From Lichtheimia corymbifera B2541 (taxonomy: Eukaryota; Mucoromycota; Mucoromycetes; Mucorales; Lichtheimiaceae): 64,000 bases of DNA. The position numbers were made by a program, and so were the translations under genes. Below are positions 10,625 through 22,441 of the stretch, in pieces (the stretch's first letter is position 1; each line of letters opens with the position of its first letter). Location of the stretch: contig JNEU01000835.1 of assembly GCA_000697475.1 (NCBI GenBank), forward strand, positions 1-64,000. Direction: 5' to 3'. The notes beneath the pieces are model-generated. The model was not told the origin of the DNA, made no database searches, and saw nothing but the letters and a program-made list of their open reading frames with translations.

Positions 10625-11339
10625 ATGAGTCTGAATTGGGCAATGCTTGCTCTAGACGAGCCTGTCTTGCTTCCCGGTGAACATCAACACTTGTTCCGGC
10701 AACACGGCATTAAAGCGGTACTCGATTGCGAAACACCAGAGTAAGAGACCTTGCTTGTTTCATTCCACCTTCATACCCATTCACATGGCATGCCATTCTC
10801 TCTCCAGTACCCGCTTCGAAGCAAAAGGAAAGCTCTATGTATCCAATCAAAGAGTATGTATCTCGTATGGTAAATAACAAGGTATACTGATAGGGCAATG
10901 ATTAGATTGTCTTTGTAGCTCAACCATCCACGGCATCCCTTCAAACATTGAATATACCTCTCAGGAACCTACGTAACTGGAAACTCGAACAACCATGGTT
11001 CTCGGCCAACTATATCACATCCACATTGATCCCGGTAAGTTGTATTTGATACGCTATCTTTTTTCCTTACCTTATTGTATAAATGAATAGGTGCCAGGAG
11101 GAGGATTACCACGCGCTGGCAAGCTTACATTGACATTTACTGAAGGAGGTATGTGCTGGGGTTTGGGAACGCTTGGTGATGGTGGTGGTCGTGTGAGAGC
11201 CCATGAATAACTTTATATGCTAATAGGAGCCATTGAATTCACGAGTGTGTACCGCACCTTGTTGGAACGCCTTGCAGTGGATGGAACAACTGAAGAGCCT
11301 TTACCAGCCTATGAACCCCCTCCTTATTATAACCCTTGA
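10625..11339 (+). CDS. WBP2-like GRAM-domain protein with C-terminal PPxY motif
   Basis: Five exons: 10625-10740, 10808-10853, 10906-11034, 11091-11148 and 11227-11339, giving 153 residues. The start MSLNWAML matches fungal WBP2-type proteins. The GRAM/PH-like fold covers most of the length. Hallmarks visible are GKLYVSNQRIVFVA, then NWKLEQPWFSANYI and a GGAIEF segment. The C-terminus ends with PPPYYNP, a PPxY ligand for WW domains, as in animal WBP2, which binds YAP and Nedd4-type ubiquitin ligases. In fungi the likely partner is a Rsp5-type E3 (inference). At 153 residues it is shorter than human WBP2 (261), lacking the long Pro/Tyr-rich tail. Confidence 0.82.
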
Positions 11340-11418
11340 TATTTTATTTTGTTTTGTATAAAGAAAGTAGTTTATGGACATATGCATCTACAAGTAGTGT
11401 GTGTGTGATGGTATATAA

Positions 11419-14400
11419 CTATATGACATGGCCTTCGCTTCTTTGTATATCTTCAACAAAGGGACCAGGGGATGAGGATGTAGTGTGATCAAATCCACCA
11501 CCACTAGGAATCGACCATTGTTGTCCTGCTGCGGCGCCCATTTGTAACATAAGATCGTTCATGATAGCGTCATTGTTGGATGAATCCATGACCATCATAC
11601 CTGCGGGTGTACTGACAGGCGTTGTTGTGGTATCCATAGGTGTAGAAACGGCAGGAGAATAAGCATAATCGGATGGGGTAGTGGCACTCATGGTATCAAG
11701 GTTCATCATGGTATCCGACATGAAAGGGTCAATAGGCGGTCGTTGTTGCTGATCAAAAGAGGATGATTGTGGTGGTGTGGAATTATTCATATACGCAGGT
11801 ACAATGGTAGAAGCAGAAGGTTCACTTGGGATCGAAATGGTGTGTCGTCGAGGATGATTCAATGAGGTTGTTGCTACTGTTGGCATGCGAGGAGGAGGAG
11901 AAGGATGATGATGATGATGTAACGGCTGTTGATGAGATGAAAATGGTTGATGAGGAAGAGCTGTTGATGGATGATGGGATGGTTGACGACGAAGCGGTAA
12001 TTGTTGTTGACGTTGTGCATAATAAGATGGCATCATGGCCGTCATGGATGATTGTCGTCTTAATGAACGTGCAAGTCGTGGTTGTTGTTGTTGTTGATGT
12101 GGATTTCCACTTTCCATGACCGAGGATGATGAATCATATACAAAATCAGGTGGAATAGGGGATCCTCTTGCATGAGCTGGTGGCCAATTACTTCCACCAC
12201 CCAATGGTTTGTTCATGTGTGCACGTCGAAGCGATCGTAAATCTTCTTGTGAGTATGACATTGGATGTCTCAACCGGGATTTACGTTGTAAATAGGCTTG
12301 TGGATTGCCAAGATGCTGCTGCGCTTGCTGCTGTACTGGTAATGGTTGCTGGTGATGGTTGTAGATTGCCATATTAGTGGCTCCACCTCGCATCATGAGT
12401 GATGCAAATCTTGATGGATCTGAAAAAGCGGCACTTGAATTGAATAATGAGGTTGCCCCTCCACCATCAAGCATGTATGGCATTGTTTGCTGTTGCTGTT
12501 GTTGTTGTTGCTGTTGCTGTGGTGGTGTATTATTCATGGCCATTTGCATTAAATGTGATCCAGGACCTGTCAATGTGTGTCGTCGAATACCACGTGCAGG
12601 TGATGACATAACCGGTGATGATGATGCGGATGATGTATCTGACGATAATGCAAGCGGGTCTTGTTGTGGCATAGGTGTCGCGGGAGGAGGAGGTTGGGGC
12701 AGTTGTGGTGCAGTTGCCATGGAAACCGGAGTAGGATGATTGTTGCTGTCACCTGCTGATGACACGGCACGTGCTGGATCAACTACCATACGACCATAAA
12801 GTTGTGCAAGTTCAGCATCTTGTTCCTTGATATGTGATTGTAATTCAATGGCTGGAGATTCTGCTGCCAAGCGATTGAGAATTGAAAGCGTACGTGAATA
12901 CTGTTGCTGAGCTACTTCGGCTATCATCTTGTCAGGGTTTGACATCTCGTAATGGTGTACTGTGGCAGCTGATGTTAAGCAATGAATAGTATGTTGCACA
13001 CCACGAGTAGGATAACTGAATACATCAATAGGTTGTGTCTCGAGTAATGTCTCCGTAATGGCAGTAATATTGGATGCTGCCCATGCACACAATTGTTGAT
13101 GCTGATATGGTTCCATCATGTCATTGTTATTGATAGCACCGGCTGGCAAAGGATGTAGCAAATAATGTCTGTGCAAGAGAATCATGCTGAAATGGTATGT
13201 CATGTGGAGAAATGCAGCAAACACACTGCCGATCGGTTGTTTTTCAGCGGGGTAGGGTGGTAAAACACCTGCAATGATCTGCATGGTGGGTGCATAACTC
13301 AAAGCAGCCGGAAGTTCATGGATAAAGTTCTCCAAATGCGTGTGTAATAGAAACAATTTGCCTTGTTCTTCGAGCACTTGTACAGGGGAGCGCTTTTCTC
13401 CTTGTGCATTCTGTCGTGCTGTCACCCTTCTAATGGTTGCATAGATCTCGGACAACGTTCTCGATAATTGGATCAGGGCAATATTGCTTGTCACCACTTC
13501 TTCTAGCCATGGTCCTTCTTCGCTTGTTACCGAAGGATACTCGGTAGTACAATCGGCATTGCTAAAATAGGGTTCTCTTGCTTGCTCAATACTATACAGC
13601 CCCACCACGTGCACCATGTCATTAGCACATGTCGCTATATGCTTTTGTATCAAATGCCACATACCTCATCATAAGATCATAGATAAAGACGGTCCAAAAC
13701 GTGCGTTTCTTTGCCTCATGTTCCTGAGGATCCTGACCAGGACGTGGCGTTGACTCCATTTGAGGTAACCCCAGATCGTTACACATCTTGGCAGCTATGC
13801 CGAGGTACAATCCCGGTCGCCGAAAGAATCCGAGCCGCTTGTAATACTCTTGATACTTTGTCAACAACACAAGACCTTGAATTGTCGATAACCGTGGCGC
13901 ATCTGAATATTCTTCGACTTTGGCAAATGCACGTTGATAATAACCGAATCCAGGAACACTCGAAGAAGGGGGTGGAGGCGAAGATAATGATGATGACGAT
14001 ACATTGCTGCTGTTGTTGTTGCATTCATTTGTCCAACGTGATGCAACTGCACACATTGCAAACAGCAAAAGAGGTGATGGTGGGTCAATATCGGTAGCCG
14101 TTCCGATCTGCTTGTAAAACATGGGATTGTGGATCATGGGGACAAACTTGTGTACGTGGGCAAAGTATGTCTCAATAAGTGATTGTGATACTTCTGGCGG
14201 TAATAAGGATGCTGGTGATGACTCTTCCTTGATATCCGTTTCCATCGCATTGTCCCTTCTTTGACCCATGATAGTGGTATTCCTGTGATGGCTGATAAAT
14301 TGGGTTGTCTCTCCGTACAAATTGGCGATACGGTCAATGCGTTCGGGTACATCATTCACGTACATGGCTTGTCCAATCTCATTGATACCAAACTGGTCGA

Positions 14401-15233
14401 TGGTGGTGGTAGCATTGCTGTTGCTGCTGTAAGATGCCATTGCTGTGGATGGTGAAGATGTGGTTGGTGTGGTTGCTTTCTCGTTTTCTATACCATACCA
14501 AGATTAATACATATATACGGCAATGGACGACAAAACTCAATCTCACCTTGTCTGGAAGTGTTTTCATTGGTTCCGCCCACTGATCCCAACAATGCATTAT
14601 CAAGAATCCGACGTGCAGGGCCATCAATGGATTGTAAAGCCTTTTCAACCAGCTGAAGACGTGCCTCTAGAAGCTCAATGTACTGCTTTGGTGGACCACG
14701 CTTTGGAGGTAACTTTGCAAAGACACACTCGATCTCTGATTTCCTGCATTTGGAACAAGGTTGTACGCCATCACATTTGACCTAGTAAGAAGATGATGAT
14801 GAATGAGTAACCATATCTTGTGCAATCATAAAAAGGGGGAGGAGGTGGAACCCCAATCGAACGGATGCTGCCGATGCGTGTGTGTGTGCCTCCTTAGCCT
14901 TGTGCCACCATATTCCCATGCCATCATCATCATCACCATCATCACCACCACCACCCGCATGTAAAACGCAAAGGATAACCATGAACCCCTTCCTGAATAA
15001 TGAAGACATCCAAATAAAGGTTAAAATGTCATTACCTTGCGTTTACGGCATTCATCACAAGCTCGCATGCTCTTGTTGCGTTTAGTCGGTGTTGCTGCTG
15101 TTGCTGCTGTTGTGGCGGTGTTGTTGTTGGCCGGTGCGGGCGCTTTGGCCTTTGTGTTTCGCTTGGATGACTCGCTTGTTGTCGTTTGTACATTGATATC
15201 AGATCCACTTTGAGACTGGCGTTGATTCTCCAT
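11419..15233 (-). CDS. Zn(II)2Cys6 transcription factor with fungal-specific regulatory domain
   Basis: Four exons on the minus strand: 15233-15036, 14781-14547, 14487-13665 and 13561-11419, summing to 3399 nt, or 1132 residues. The binuclear zinc cluster is Cys59-X2-Cys62-X6-Cys69-X5-Cys75-X2-Cys78-X6-Cys85, split by intron 1. It is followed by a basic linker (PPKRGPPKQYIELLEARL) and a short coiled coil for dimerisation. A fungal_trans middle homology region covers about residues 215-570 (ETYFAHVHKFVPMIHNPMF, KRTFWTVFIYD). The last ~500 residues are low-complexity, with a polyGln run near 12490-12520, His-Gln stretches and Ser/Pro-rich blocks, typical of activation segments. An intron at 13562-13664 is not marked by a stop codon. 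I chose it because it removes a poorly fitting stretch and restores the conserved (N)ADCTTEYPS segment. The target pathway cannot be told from sequence. Confidence 0.9.
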
Positions 15234-17786
15234 GGTACGTGTGTGCGTGTCGATATTGAAAACAATACGTGTGTAGTAACTTGAACGGAATGAATGAAGA
15301 GCTGTGTCTATGTCAATCGCTCAACAAGATAAACCCTGTCATCGCGTCACCATGGCTACCATGAGTACAATGAAGCATGAGCCCAATCCCAACATACCTT
15401 GCCACAGTAATAATTGAGTGAGTGTTGGGGTGTCAAAGAGGGAGAGAAGAGGAAGGCAAAAAGTGTGAAGGTACGAGAGAGAGAGAGATAGAAAGCGCTG
15501 AGTTATTTAAGTGTTACAGTCGTGTGAGTTCATGCTACGCGGATGTGGTGCCCTGTGTGTCTTGGATAACTATAACCGGAAATGCCTTAGCGTTCTTTTC
15601 ACTGGAGAGAGAGAGAGCCTTCTGATATGTCGATCGTCCCTTTGTTGAAGCGCTTGGACTCTGGTCGATTGCACGTTTCGTCTCATGCTCTTTATTATGC
15701 GCCACCACGGATTAATCAAGGCCCGATTCATGCTACTGCTATGATAACCCCAACAGCGATTACTATTGTACCTACGACTTTATTCCTCATTAAAACAAGA
15801 TACATAAAAAGATTGTGTTTTGCATTAGATGAAATGTCGGATTGAGAAGGGTCCACCATGGGTGTTCAATAATCCTGTCAAACCAACATCTTCATCATCA
15901 TCATCATGTTGGTCAATGCGGCGCTTTGGGCAACTAAAAGTGGGGGAAGCATTTTTATTTTGATCGTGTGAGTGTTATCGCAATACAGCATGCTGGGTCG
16001 ATGTTCTCAAGCATTCACTACAATGGCGGGGGTCGCTGTGCAAGGATTTGCTATGGAATCCATGGCAACTGTAGTTCTAGGTATATGCTGTGCCTTCTGC
16101 TGCCAAAATGCACGTGTACATACAACCTTTTCTGATGTTTAATCCTTGATTACCAAAAATCATCGCCTACTCCATCTCGCATATTATCTGCACATTTTGG
16201 GTAACGTTTAATGCATGCAATGGTCCACACGTTCTTTCACGTTATCATTGAATTGAATGGCGGCATGGTAGTTGGCATGATGGTGTGTGAGAAAATATAG
16301 GTCTTGTTATCATCCACGAAGACGATGGTAGATTGGGAAGTCTTGCTATCAAAGCTTTGATACAGGGGATGTTTGCTTTGTCTTTTTGAGGAAAGAAAGA
16401 TACTATGATCATTTTCATTGTCGGTGCTACTATTATTTCAATGAAAAAAGAGGCGGTGGTCAGATCCTCTTTGTATACATGGGGCATGTCCACGACACTA
16501 AATTCCTTGTTGTGATTGTTTAAATGAAGCCGGAAACAAAGAAGAACGGGTTCATTGAGGTATGATAAGTCCAAGGTGCGAAAAAAAGAAAACAAAGAGT
16601 GGAAGAAAGAGATGAGGGTCATATCAACTGCGATGCAATGCAAAGTTGTAAAGACAAACAATGACATGCGCAAAAAGAAAAGAGAACCAGGAACACCTGC
16701 ATCATGGGGGAAAGTCTATAACAAGGAGCTTGGTGCTGTTGTTGTTGCTGTTGCCCTGGTGTTGAAGATCATAACCGGGAATGCAACCAATGTCATCATC
16801 CATATCGCACGCCTATGGATTCGATTCAATTATCTGACACGCCTTGTTACACATATTGACCCCAAGAAACAAATGAGATGATGGTGCAAAGTGACAATAG
16901 CAATATAATCAAAAGAATAATAAAGAACATGATATAGTTTCTAAAAAGCATGGAGTAACACCCCTTATACGCGTGTGGCTGTCAGATGGCGTCGATCCTC
17001 AAGCGTCTCGTTATTTGCGCAACAGATGACGGGGATGGGGTTGGTTCATCATTACACACGGATGTTGTGCCCCATCATCCGCGGATACGGTAAGAATGGG
17101 AAAAAGTTATTGATGAGGCTCGTGACCAAGCTTTATGACAATAGAGCTGCATATTCTAGTCATGAGTTATAGCATCCAGCATGGGATCTTGGGGGTTGTG
17201 AATTAACCCCCATTCGTGTCAATCCAGGTAATCGATGATTGTGGCTTGGCCTCCCAAATGATAATAATGAATGCTTTCATTGTGGATATACGGATATCCA
17301 AAAAGGAGGTTGGGATGATAAAACGGCCCCTCGGGACAAGGAACGGGGATGATCATGTAATAGAGATATGTGTGTGTACTACCGGATCGTACGGCAAGAG
17401 CAGGGCCCATTTGTGTGTGTAAAAGGCATGTGGCGTAACCTAAGTTCATTCTCAGTGAGTGCGGCATTAGAAGAGATCAGGTGGGGGAGAGAAAAGAAGA
17501 GAGAGAGAGAACAAGTGCTTGTATGTTTATGCAGGTAGTGGATCAGGGCCTTCCTTAGCAAAGGTCCCGTAATAAATAGTTGACAAATACATGTTTATGG
17601 AGGTGGATTAAATGCAAAGTAAACCGTTTCGTGTTATAAACAACAGAGCAACGACCCATCAAGGGTCTCGCTTTAATCTGCAATGATGGCTCTACGTTAC
17701 ACTCACATCCATTTTCCCATCCTCTTCAATCATTTATTCGCTTTATCCCTTTCCCTTTTCTTTCTCTTTCTCTCGTTATTCATATC
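15234..17786. other. 2.5-kb divergent intergenic region
   Basis: It lies between two divergently transcribed regulators (Zn2Cys6 and C2H2). It contains a (GA)n tract near 15475-15490 and a strong pyrimidine stretch at 17741-17776 just before the C2H2 ATG, a common leader or promoter feature here. Short ORFs, including a 142-residue minus-strand frame at 16245-16673, show no domain or splice support. Confidence 0.45.
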
Positions 17787-18874
17787 ATGATCACCAACGA
17801 AGCTCTCTCTGTGATCGATGCATCAGGTCGCCAATTCAGCTTACTCAATAACGATACAAGTGTACCAGTATACAAACGAAGTCGCACATCTCCCCCTCCC
17901 TCTCTACCTGAAATGAGCTATACCCGTCCTCAATGTCCACCGCCATTTCAACATCGGCATGCTATCAGCAGCAATGGGTGGCAATATAGACAGCAAAATG
18001 GCATACCTACTGTTTGTGTATCTCCCAGATCACCAGCGTCTCGTGGCAACAGTTGCCAACCTGCACCACCACCTGTCAATACCAAACGCAAGTATCATTG
18101 CACAGAGCCTGGATGTAACAAGAGCTTCACTACAAGGTAAGGGAGTGTGTGTTTGTATAACAGGAATGTTGTGCTTATTTCCATCAAAAAAGTGGGCATT
18201 TAGCTCGCCACAACAGGATCCACACAGGCGAAAAGAACTTTCCTTGCGTTTTCCCGGGTTGTCGATCCCGCTTTTCCCGTCAAGATAATATGATGCAGCA
18301 TTATCGTACACACATGTCTCCCAAGTCAAGGAAATCAAACAAGCGTACCACCAGTACCACTACTATAACCACGTCCACGGCTTCTTCATCATCATCTTCG
18401 CTGGTGGATGATTCTAGACCAAGACCTAGGCTACATGCTCACCATCGTATTCAATTCGGTGTTGAACGACCTTTAACCATTGATCAGCATTTGAACAATT
18501 ACCATCAATCACTTTCATCCCCTGAACGCTTTTCTTCTGTGCGATATGACAACAACAATAATGGCAGCAATCCCATAAAGACATCTGTCACATCATCCAC
18601 TGATTCTTTTACCAATATCACTGCAAGGAATGGAAAGGATTCTTTTTATCATCATCAATTATCATTGCCCAACAACAACACCAACGCAGCACATATAGCA
18701 TTACGATCGCATGTAAATCCCTCACCACCGCCTCCAACGCAATTATCATCATCATCACCATCACCATCAGCTACCCAAATTGATCACGATAATAATGAAA
18801 GCGATCGACGAGAGACAGACGAAAAAACAGATGGACTCCTTCAATTGGCACACGTTGTAAGCACCTTTGGTTGA
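17787..18874 (+). CDS. Nrg1/Mig1-like C2H2 zinc-finger transcription factor
   Basis: Two exons, 17787-18136 and 18193-18874, giving 343 residues. The intron lies inside the first finger and splicing restores TTSGHLARHNRIHTGEKN. Two fingers are present at about residues 106-165: C-X4-C-X12-H-X3-H followed by C-X4-C-X12-H-X3-H (PGCRSRFSRQDNMMQHYRTH). The SGHLARHNRIHTGEKN and FSRQDNMMQHYRTH strings are the signature of yeast Nrg1/Nrg2 repressors of glucose-repressed, filamentation and alkaline-response genes. Flanks are Ser/Thr/Asn/Pro-rich and disordered, with an acidic stretch near the C-terminus. The role as a repressor is inferred from the fingers only. A CT-rich leader precedes the ATG. Confidence 0.88.
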
Positions 18875-19234
18875 AAACTCTGTGTATATTAATGGTCGTT
18901 TGGGATGGCTCCAGACACCTTGTTTGTTTATCAAAGTACTTGTGATCTCGTTAGATGTACTCAAGCCCCCCCACCTTTGTCTTGCCTTTTATTATCATGC
19001 ATTCCGATACTTTAGTAACTCACGCTATGTTTCTCTTTCTCCCATATTTATATACGCCTGTATCAATAAACAACCCCATTATCGCATGAATTATAATAAT
19101 GATCCTTTTATTCTTGGTCTATTACTAGTAACAACACTCTTCACAACAACAACATATGCACATGGCTGTTAACCTGCAGAAAGCTTGTTGTTAAACGCAC
19201 TTGTTACTTCCATATGTGGATGGATATGTAAAAC
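18875..19234. other. Intergenic region between convergent genes
   Basis: 3' flanks of the C2H2 gene (plus) and the Pro-rich small gene (minus). Nothing else is seen. Confidence 0.5.
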
Positions 19235-19563
19235 TTACAGCCCACAACAACAACCTTGTGGATGATCACAGCAGTTCCAACGCGATCGGTAGCCATACAT
19301 ATATCCTGGTGGTGGTGGCATCATGCCTTGCTGAAAAGGAGGTGGTGGCGGTGCACTCATCATGCCTGGCACTAAAAAGTGTGAGAAAATAGCTCATCAA
19401 CAACCCAACCCCCCTGACACATTTCGGATAACTTGCTTGTGGATGGATAGCCCATGGGTGGAGCAGGCTGATAGGGATTCGCAGCCATACTACCGGGTGT
19501 CATCATGGGAGGTGGTGGTGCTTGAGGATAAGGTGCTGCTGCTGGGTTCATTGGTGTCATCAT
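19235..19563 (-). CDS. Small Pro/Met/Gly-rich protein with Cys-rich C-terminus
   Basis: Two-exon minus-strand gene. The first exon begins MMTPMNPAAAPYPQAPPPP and continues with Pro-rich sequence (MGYPSTSK). The second exon encodes another PPPPP..MMPPPPGYMYGY segment and ends RSRWNCCDHPQGCCCGL, six cysteines in the last fourteen residues. The acceptor 'tttttag' lies near 19374; the donor is uncertain, with 'GGGG/gttggg' near 19410 being one frame-compatible option. The layout, a disordered Pro/Gln/Tyr tract followed by a Cys cluster at the extreme C-terminus, recalls CYSTM-type stress proteins. However, the tail lacks their hydrophobic helix, so I leave it unnamed. The Cys cluster could bind metal or be palmitoylated (inference). 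Confidence 0.55.
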
Positions 19564-22441
19564 GTCTTATTCTACGTATCCTGCGAGTAAATGGAGCTCT
19601 GTAACGATTTAGTGGGAAAAGTTGTTGATGAGATGAATATATACAAACTTTGATGTATGGACAAAGAAAAAAAAGGGGAGGCCGCTGCTGAATGGAAATG
19701 TCAATAAAGGTGCCAGCACAACGCACAGAGTAAAAAAGAAACGAACATCAGCCAACTACCCGTATTAGGCTGACTTTTACTTCCATGTGCCCATATCACA
19801 ATGGTGATGTAGTATTACATCTATATACATACAAACGTATGATCCGTCATTCGTTCGCTGGTGATTACCATTTCTAATTTAGTGCTGCACAACAATAACA
19901 ACAACAACAACAAAACCTCGCCGTTGTTCCGATACAAATCCACACACACAGACGAATAGATACGGACGTATCCCTTTTTTGAAATAACAGGTGTCGTCGT
20001 GTGTTTATGTATATCGCACATGGACCCCTGTTTCGAGGGAGAAAAAGAGAGCACAGACGTTCTGCTGTCTGTGGACTTGGCTATTTGACATGTTGTTGCA
20101 AATGGTGATCGTCGGATCTCTTTTTCCTTTGCCCGAGACACGAAATAGGAGTCATGCGTCGCACCATGGACCTCATCCATAATGGATGGTTGTGTTGTTG
20201 GACAAGCCAGGCGTTACGCCCCAGGGTCTGTAGTACTCTCCACATAAAGCAACCCGGTGTAATAATGACAGCTGACATCTTTATTGCAATATCTCCCCCT
20301 TGATTTACTGGAGCGAATTCTTTTGCATTTTCCCTGGCAACCATCACATTTGTCTCCTCTTTTGCACCCAACGACTCGCAACTCATGCCCCATTTCAACC
20401 CCATGTCGCACTCGCCTACAATTGCGGCTGCTTCAACCCATCATGTCAATATTTCCATTGTCTTGATCCCATAAACTTTGACTGAATGGCAAGCTCATGG
20501 TGTGTACACCTTGACACTACACACACTCTCTTGCACACTTCTCTGCCACACATGATCTGCAGTTGCCATCAGCAATGCCTTTGCTCCTTGTCTTCAAGTG
20601 TTGTTTACTTGCACCAATTTACCTTACAGCCTTCAGTGAAATAGCATCATGTATATAGAATCTGTTTTCTTTATTGCGTTAATACATACGGTTTCCTATA
20701 CACAATATCCAAATGGGTCTGGGACATGGGAGGAAGGAACTGGATGTATACATATGTTGCTATCGTACCCATTATCGACTTGGTCATTGTGCTTGATGCC
20801 ATGATCATCAATGATTGATGAACATCCATTGTGCAACATGCCAACCATGTACAATCATCATTACATATCTAGATGCATTTGACACAGCATTGTGTATCTA
20901 ATTCGCCACACCACATTTCCATCATCATACCTTCTTTTTATTCATTGGTGCAAGGATCAGCAGGTCTCCCACTTTGAGTTTCCTTTAGATAACTTGGACA
21001 TATGTGCACCTCTCAATTTTGTACGTATTTCATTATCTACTTGAGACGACCTTCTTCTACATGTCACAGAGGGGATCAACTTATGGTGGTGGTGAGCCAT
21101 CTTACGATTCAATCCAATAATGACCAACGCGACATTTATCCACATCCACAATCTTCCAAGCTTAGACTATCAACATCCCCATCGCTCTCGTTGTGATACT
21201 TGGCACACCCAACCACGTCTTTCATTCAAGGTCCTTTTTGTAGGCTGCTATGTCGGCTTGTAAAATAACGCACATGATTCCTAATTAACATCACTTGCAT
21301 GTTGTTGTATTTATTGGAATGAATATATGGACCACGTTGTTGACCAACGTTTCCCAGTTTCTATGGTGTAGCATTTTTCATTTTATGTATCAGTGTTCAA
21401 AATAATGATACGTAATAAAGCTACGAGCGGTGGATGATATTGGGGTAATAATGCTATACGGTACGGTGTTGTTGCAGCTGACATTCTTGATGATCCCATA
21501 GAAATGACACACAGCACACAGGCTCTTTTGAGATTCAGATTGCGTGCTGCGTCATCCAGCCTATCCCCACCTCACGCGCAAGTCGGCCAACACGATCCTT
21601 CTTTTCTCATTGACAGACATTGTCATCAGTCTCTGCTACGACACCACGCTTCTTTGCTCATTACATATCAGCATTTCAGCACTTGAATCGACAATGCCTT
21701 TTCCAACGATGCAACTATAGCAACTATTACAAAGACAACACTCCTTTATTCCCAATCTTCAGGTCAATGAAAGCTAAGTACAGTTCTCGATATGGCAAGA
21801 AAACCATGGTCAAGTCTACATATGAACCCTGCCCTACGCCGGAGAAATTTCCTAGCCTTGATAAGCATTCTTTGCTGTCCCAGCTGGGAGTGGGAGCCGT
21901 AGTCTTGTCTCGTGGGGGAAGGAGGCCCAGTTGAACCCTGCCCTACGCCGGAGAAATTTCCTAGCCTTGATAAGCATCTTTTGCTGTCCCAGCTGGGAGT
22001 GGGAAGTGGCCTTCTTCCTCTTGTCAGGGTTATCATTGAATAGACACTCATACTCATAGAGACGGGATATCCTTGCAAGCTTTCATGTCGACATCACACA
22101 GTAACACCACCCACCCATGACCCCATCATCCTATAGCAACATCTCCCTCACTAGATTAATGATTATTGCCTACTACTCAATAAGATTTATCGATTTATCA
22201 ATCGTCTTTTTTATTCTTGGACATTGGATTGCATCATCGGCTTTGTGTGGCAGCATCTCTTCTATAATAGCTATCATCGTTGAGTACTTGCTGAACTATT
22301 AACATCCTTCGTCAGTGTTGGGGAATATTGGTTTATGATCTTCTTTGATCCTTTTGGTCTTTAGATAACCTCGTCACTGTATCATCATCATTATCCTTTT
22401 CATTGGACATTTTGTTACACAGCTGGCCACCTCCGCAGTTC
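19564..22441. other. 2.9-kb intergenic region with a local duplication
   Basis: No convincing gene. A Cys-containing 61-residue plus-strand frame at 20300-20485 (ends NPSCQYFHCLDPINFD) and its antisense Cys-rich frame overlap; neither has a domain I recognise. A ~73-bp segment is duplicated at 21823-22004. A 61-residue hydrophobic frame at 22120-22302 is probably chance. Confidence 0.4.
21823..22004. repeat. Direct repeat, two ~73-bp copies 109 bp apart
   Basis: Copies at about 21823-21895 and 21932-22004 share 'tgaaccctgccctacgccgg' onward through 'cagctgggagtggga', with one or two differences. They are separated by a ~36-bp unrelated spacer. The repeat creates matching open frames on both strands but has no coding signature. 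Confidence 0.85.

Noticed and set aside
11826..12739. Plus-strand frames with polyCys, polyVal and polyAsp runs opposite the Zn2Cys6 gene
   Set aside because: They are antisense readings of Gln/His/Ser codon repeats in the real minus-strand gene.
16245..16673. 142-residue minus-strand frame in the divergent 15.2-17.8 kb region
   Set aside because: Phe/Ser-rich reading of AT-rich DNA; no domain, and no supporting start or splice context.
20081..20485. Overlapping sense and antisense Cys-rich frames (for example ending NPSCQYFHCLD, or containing CDGCQGKCKR)
   Set aside because: They look mildly domain-like, but both strands are equally plausible and neither has splice sites, a promoter or a recognised motif arrangement.
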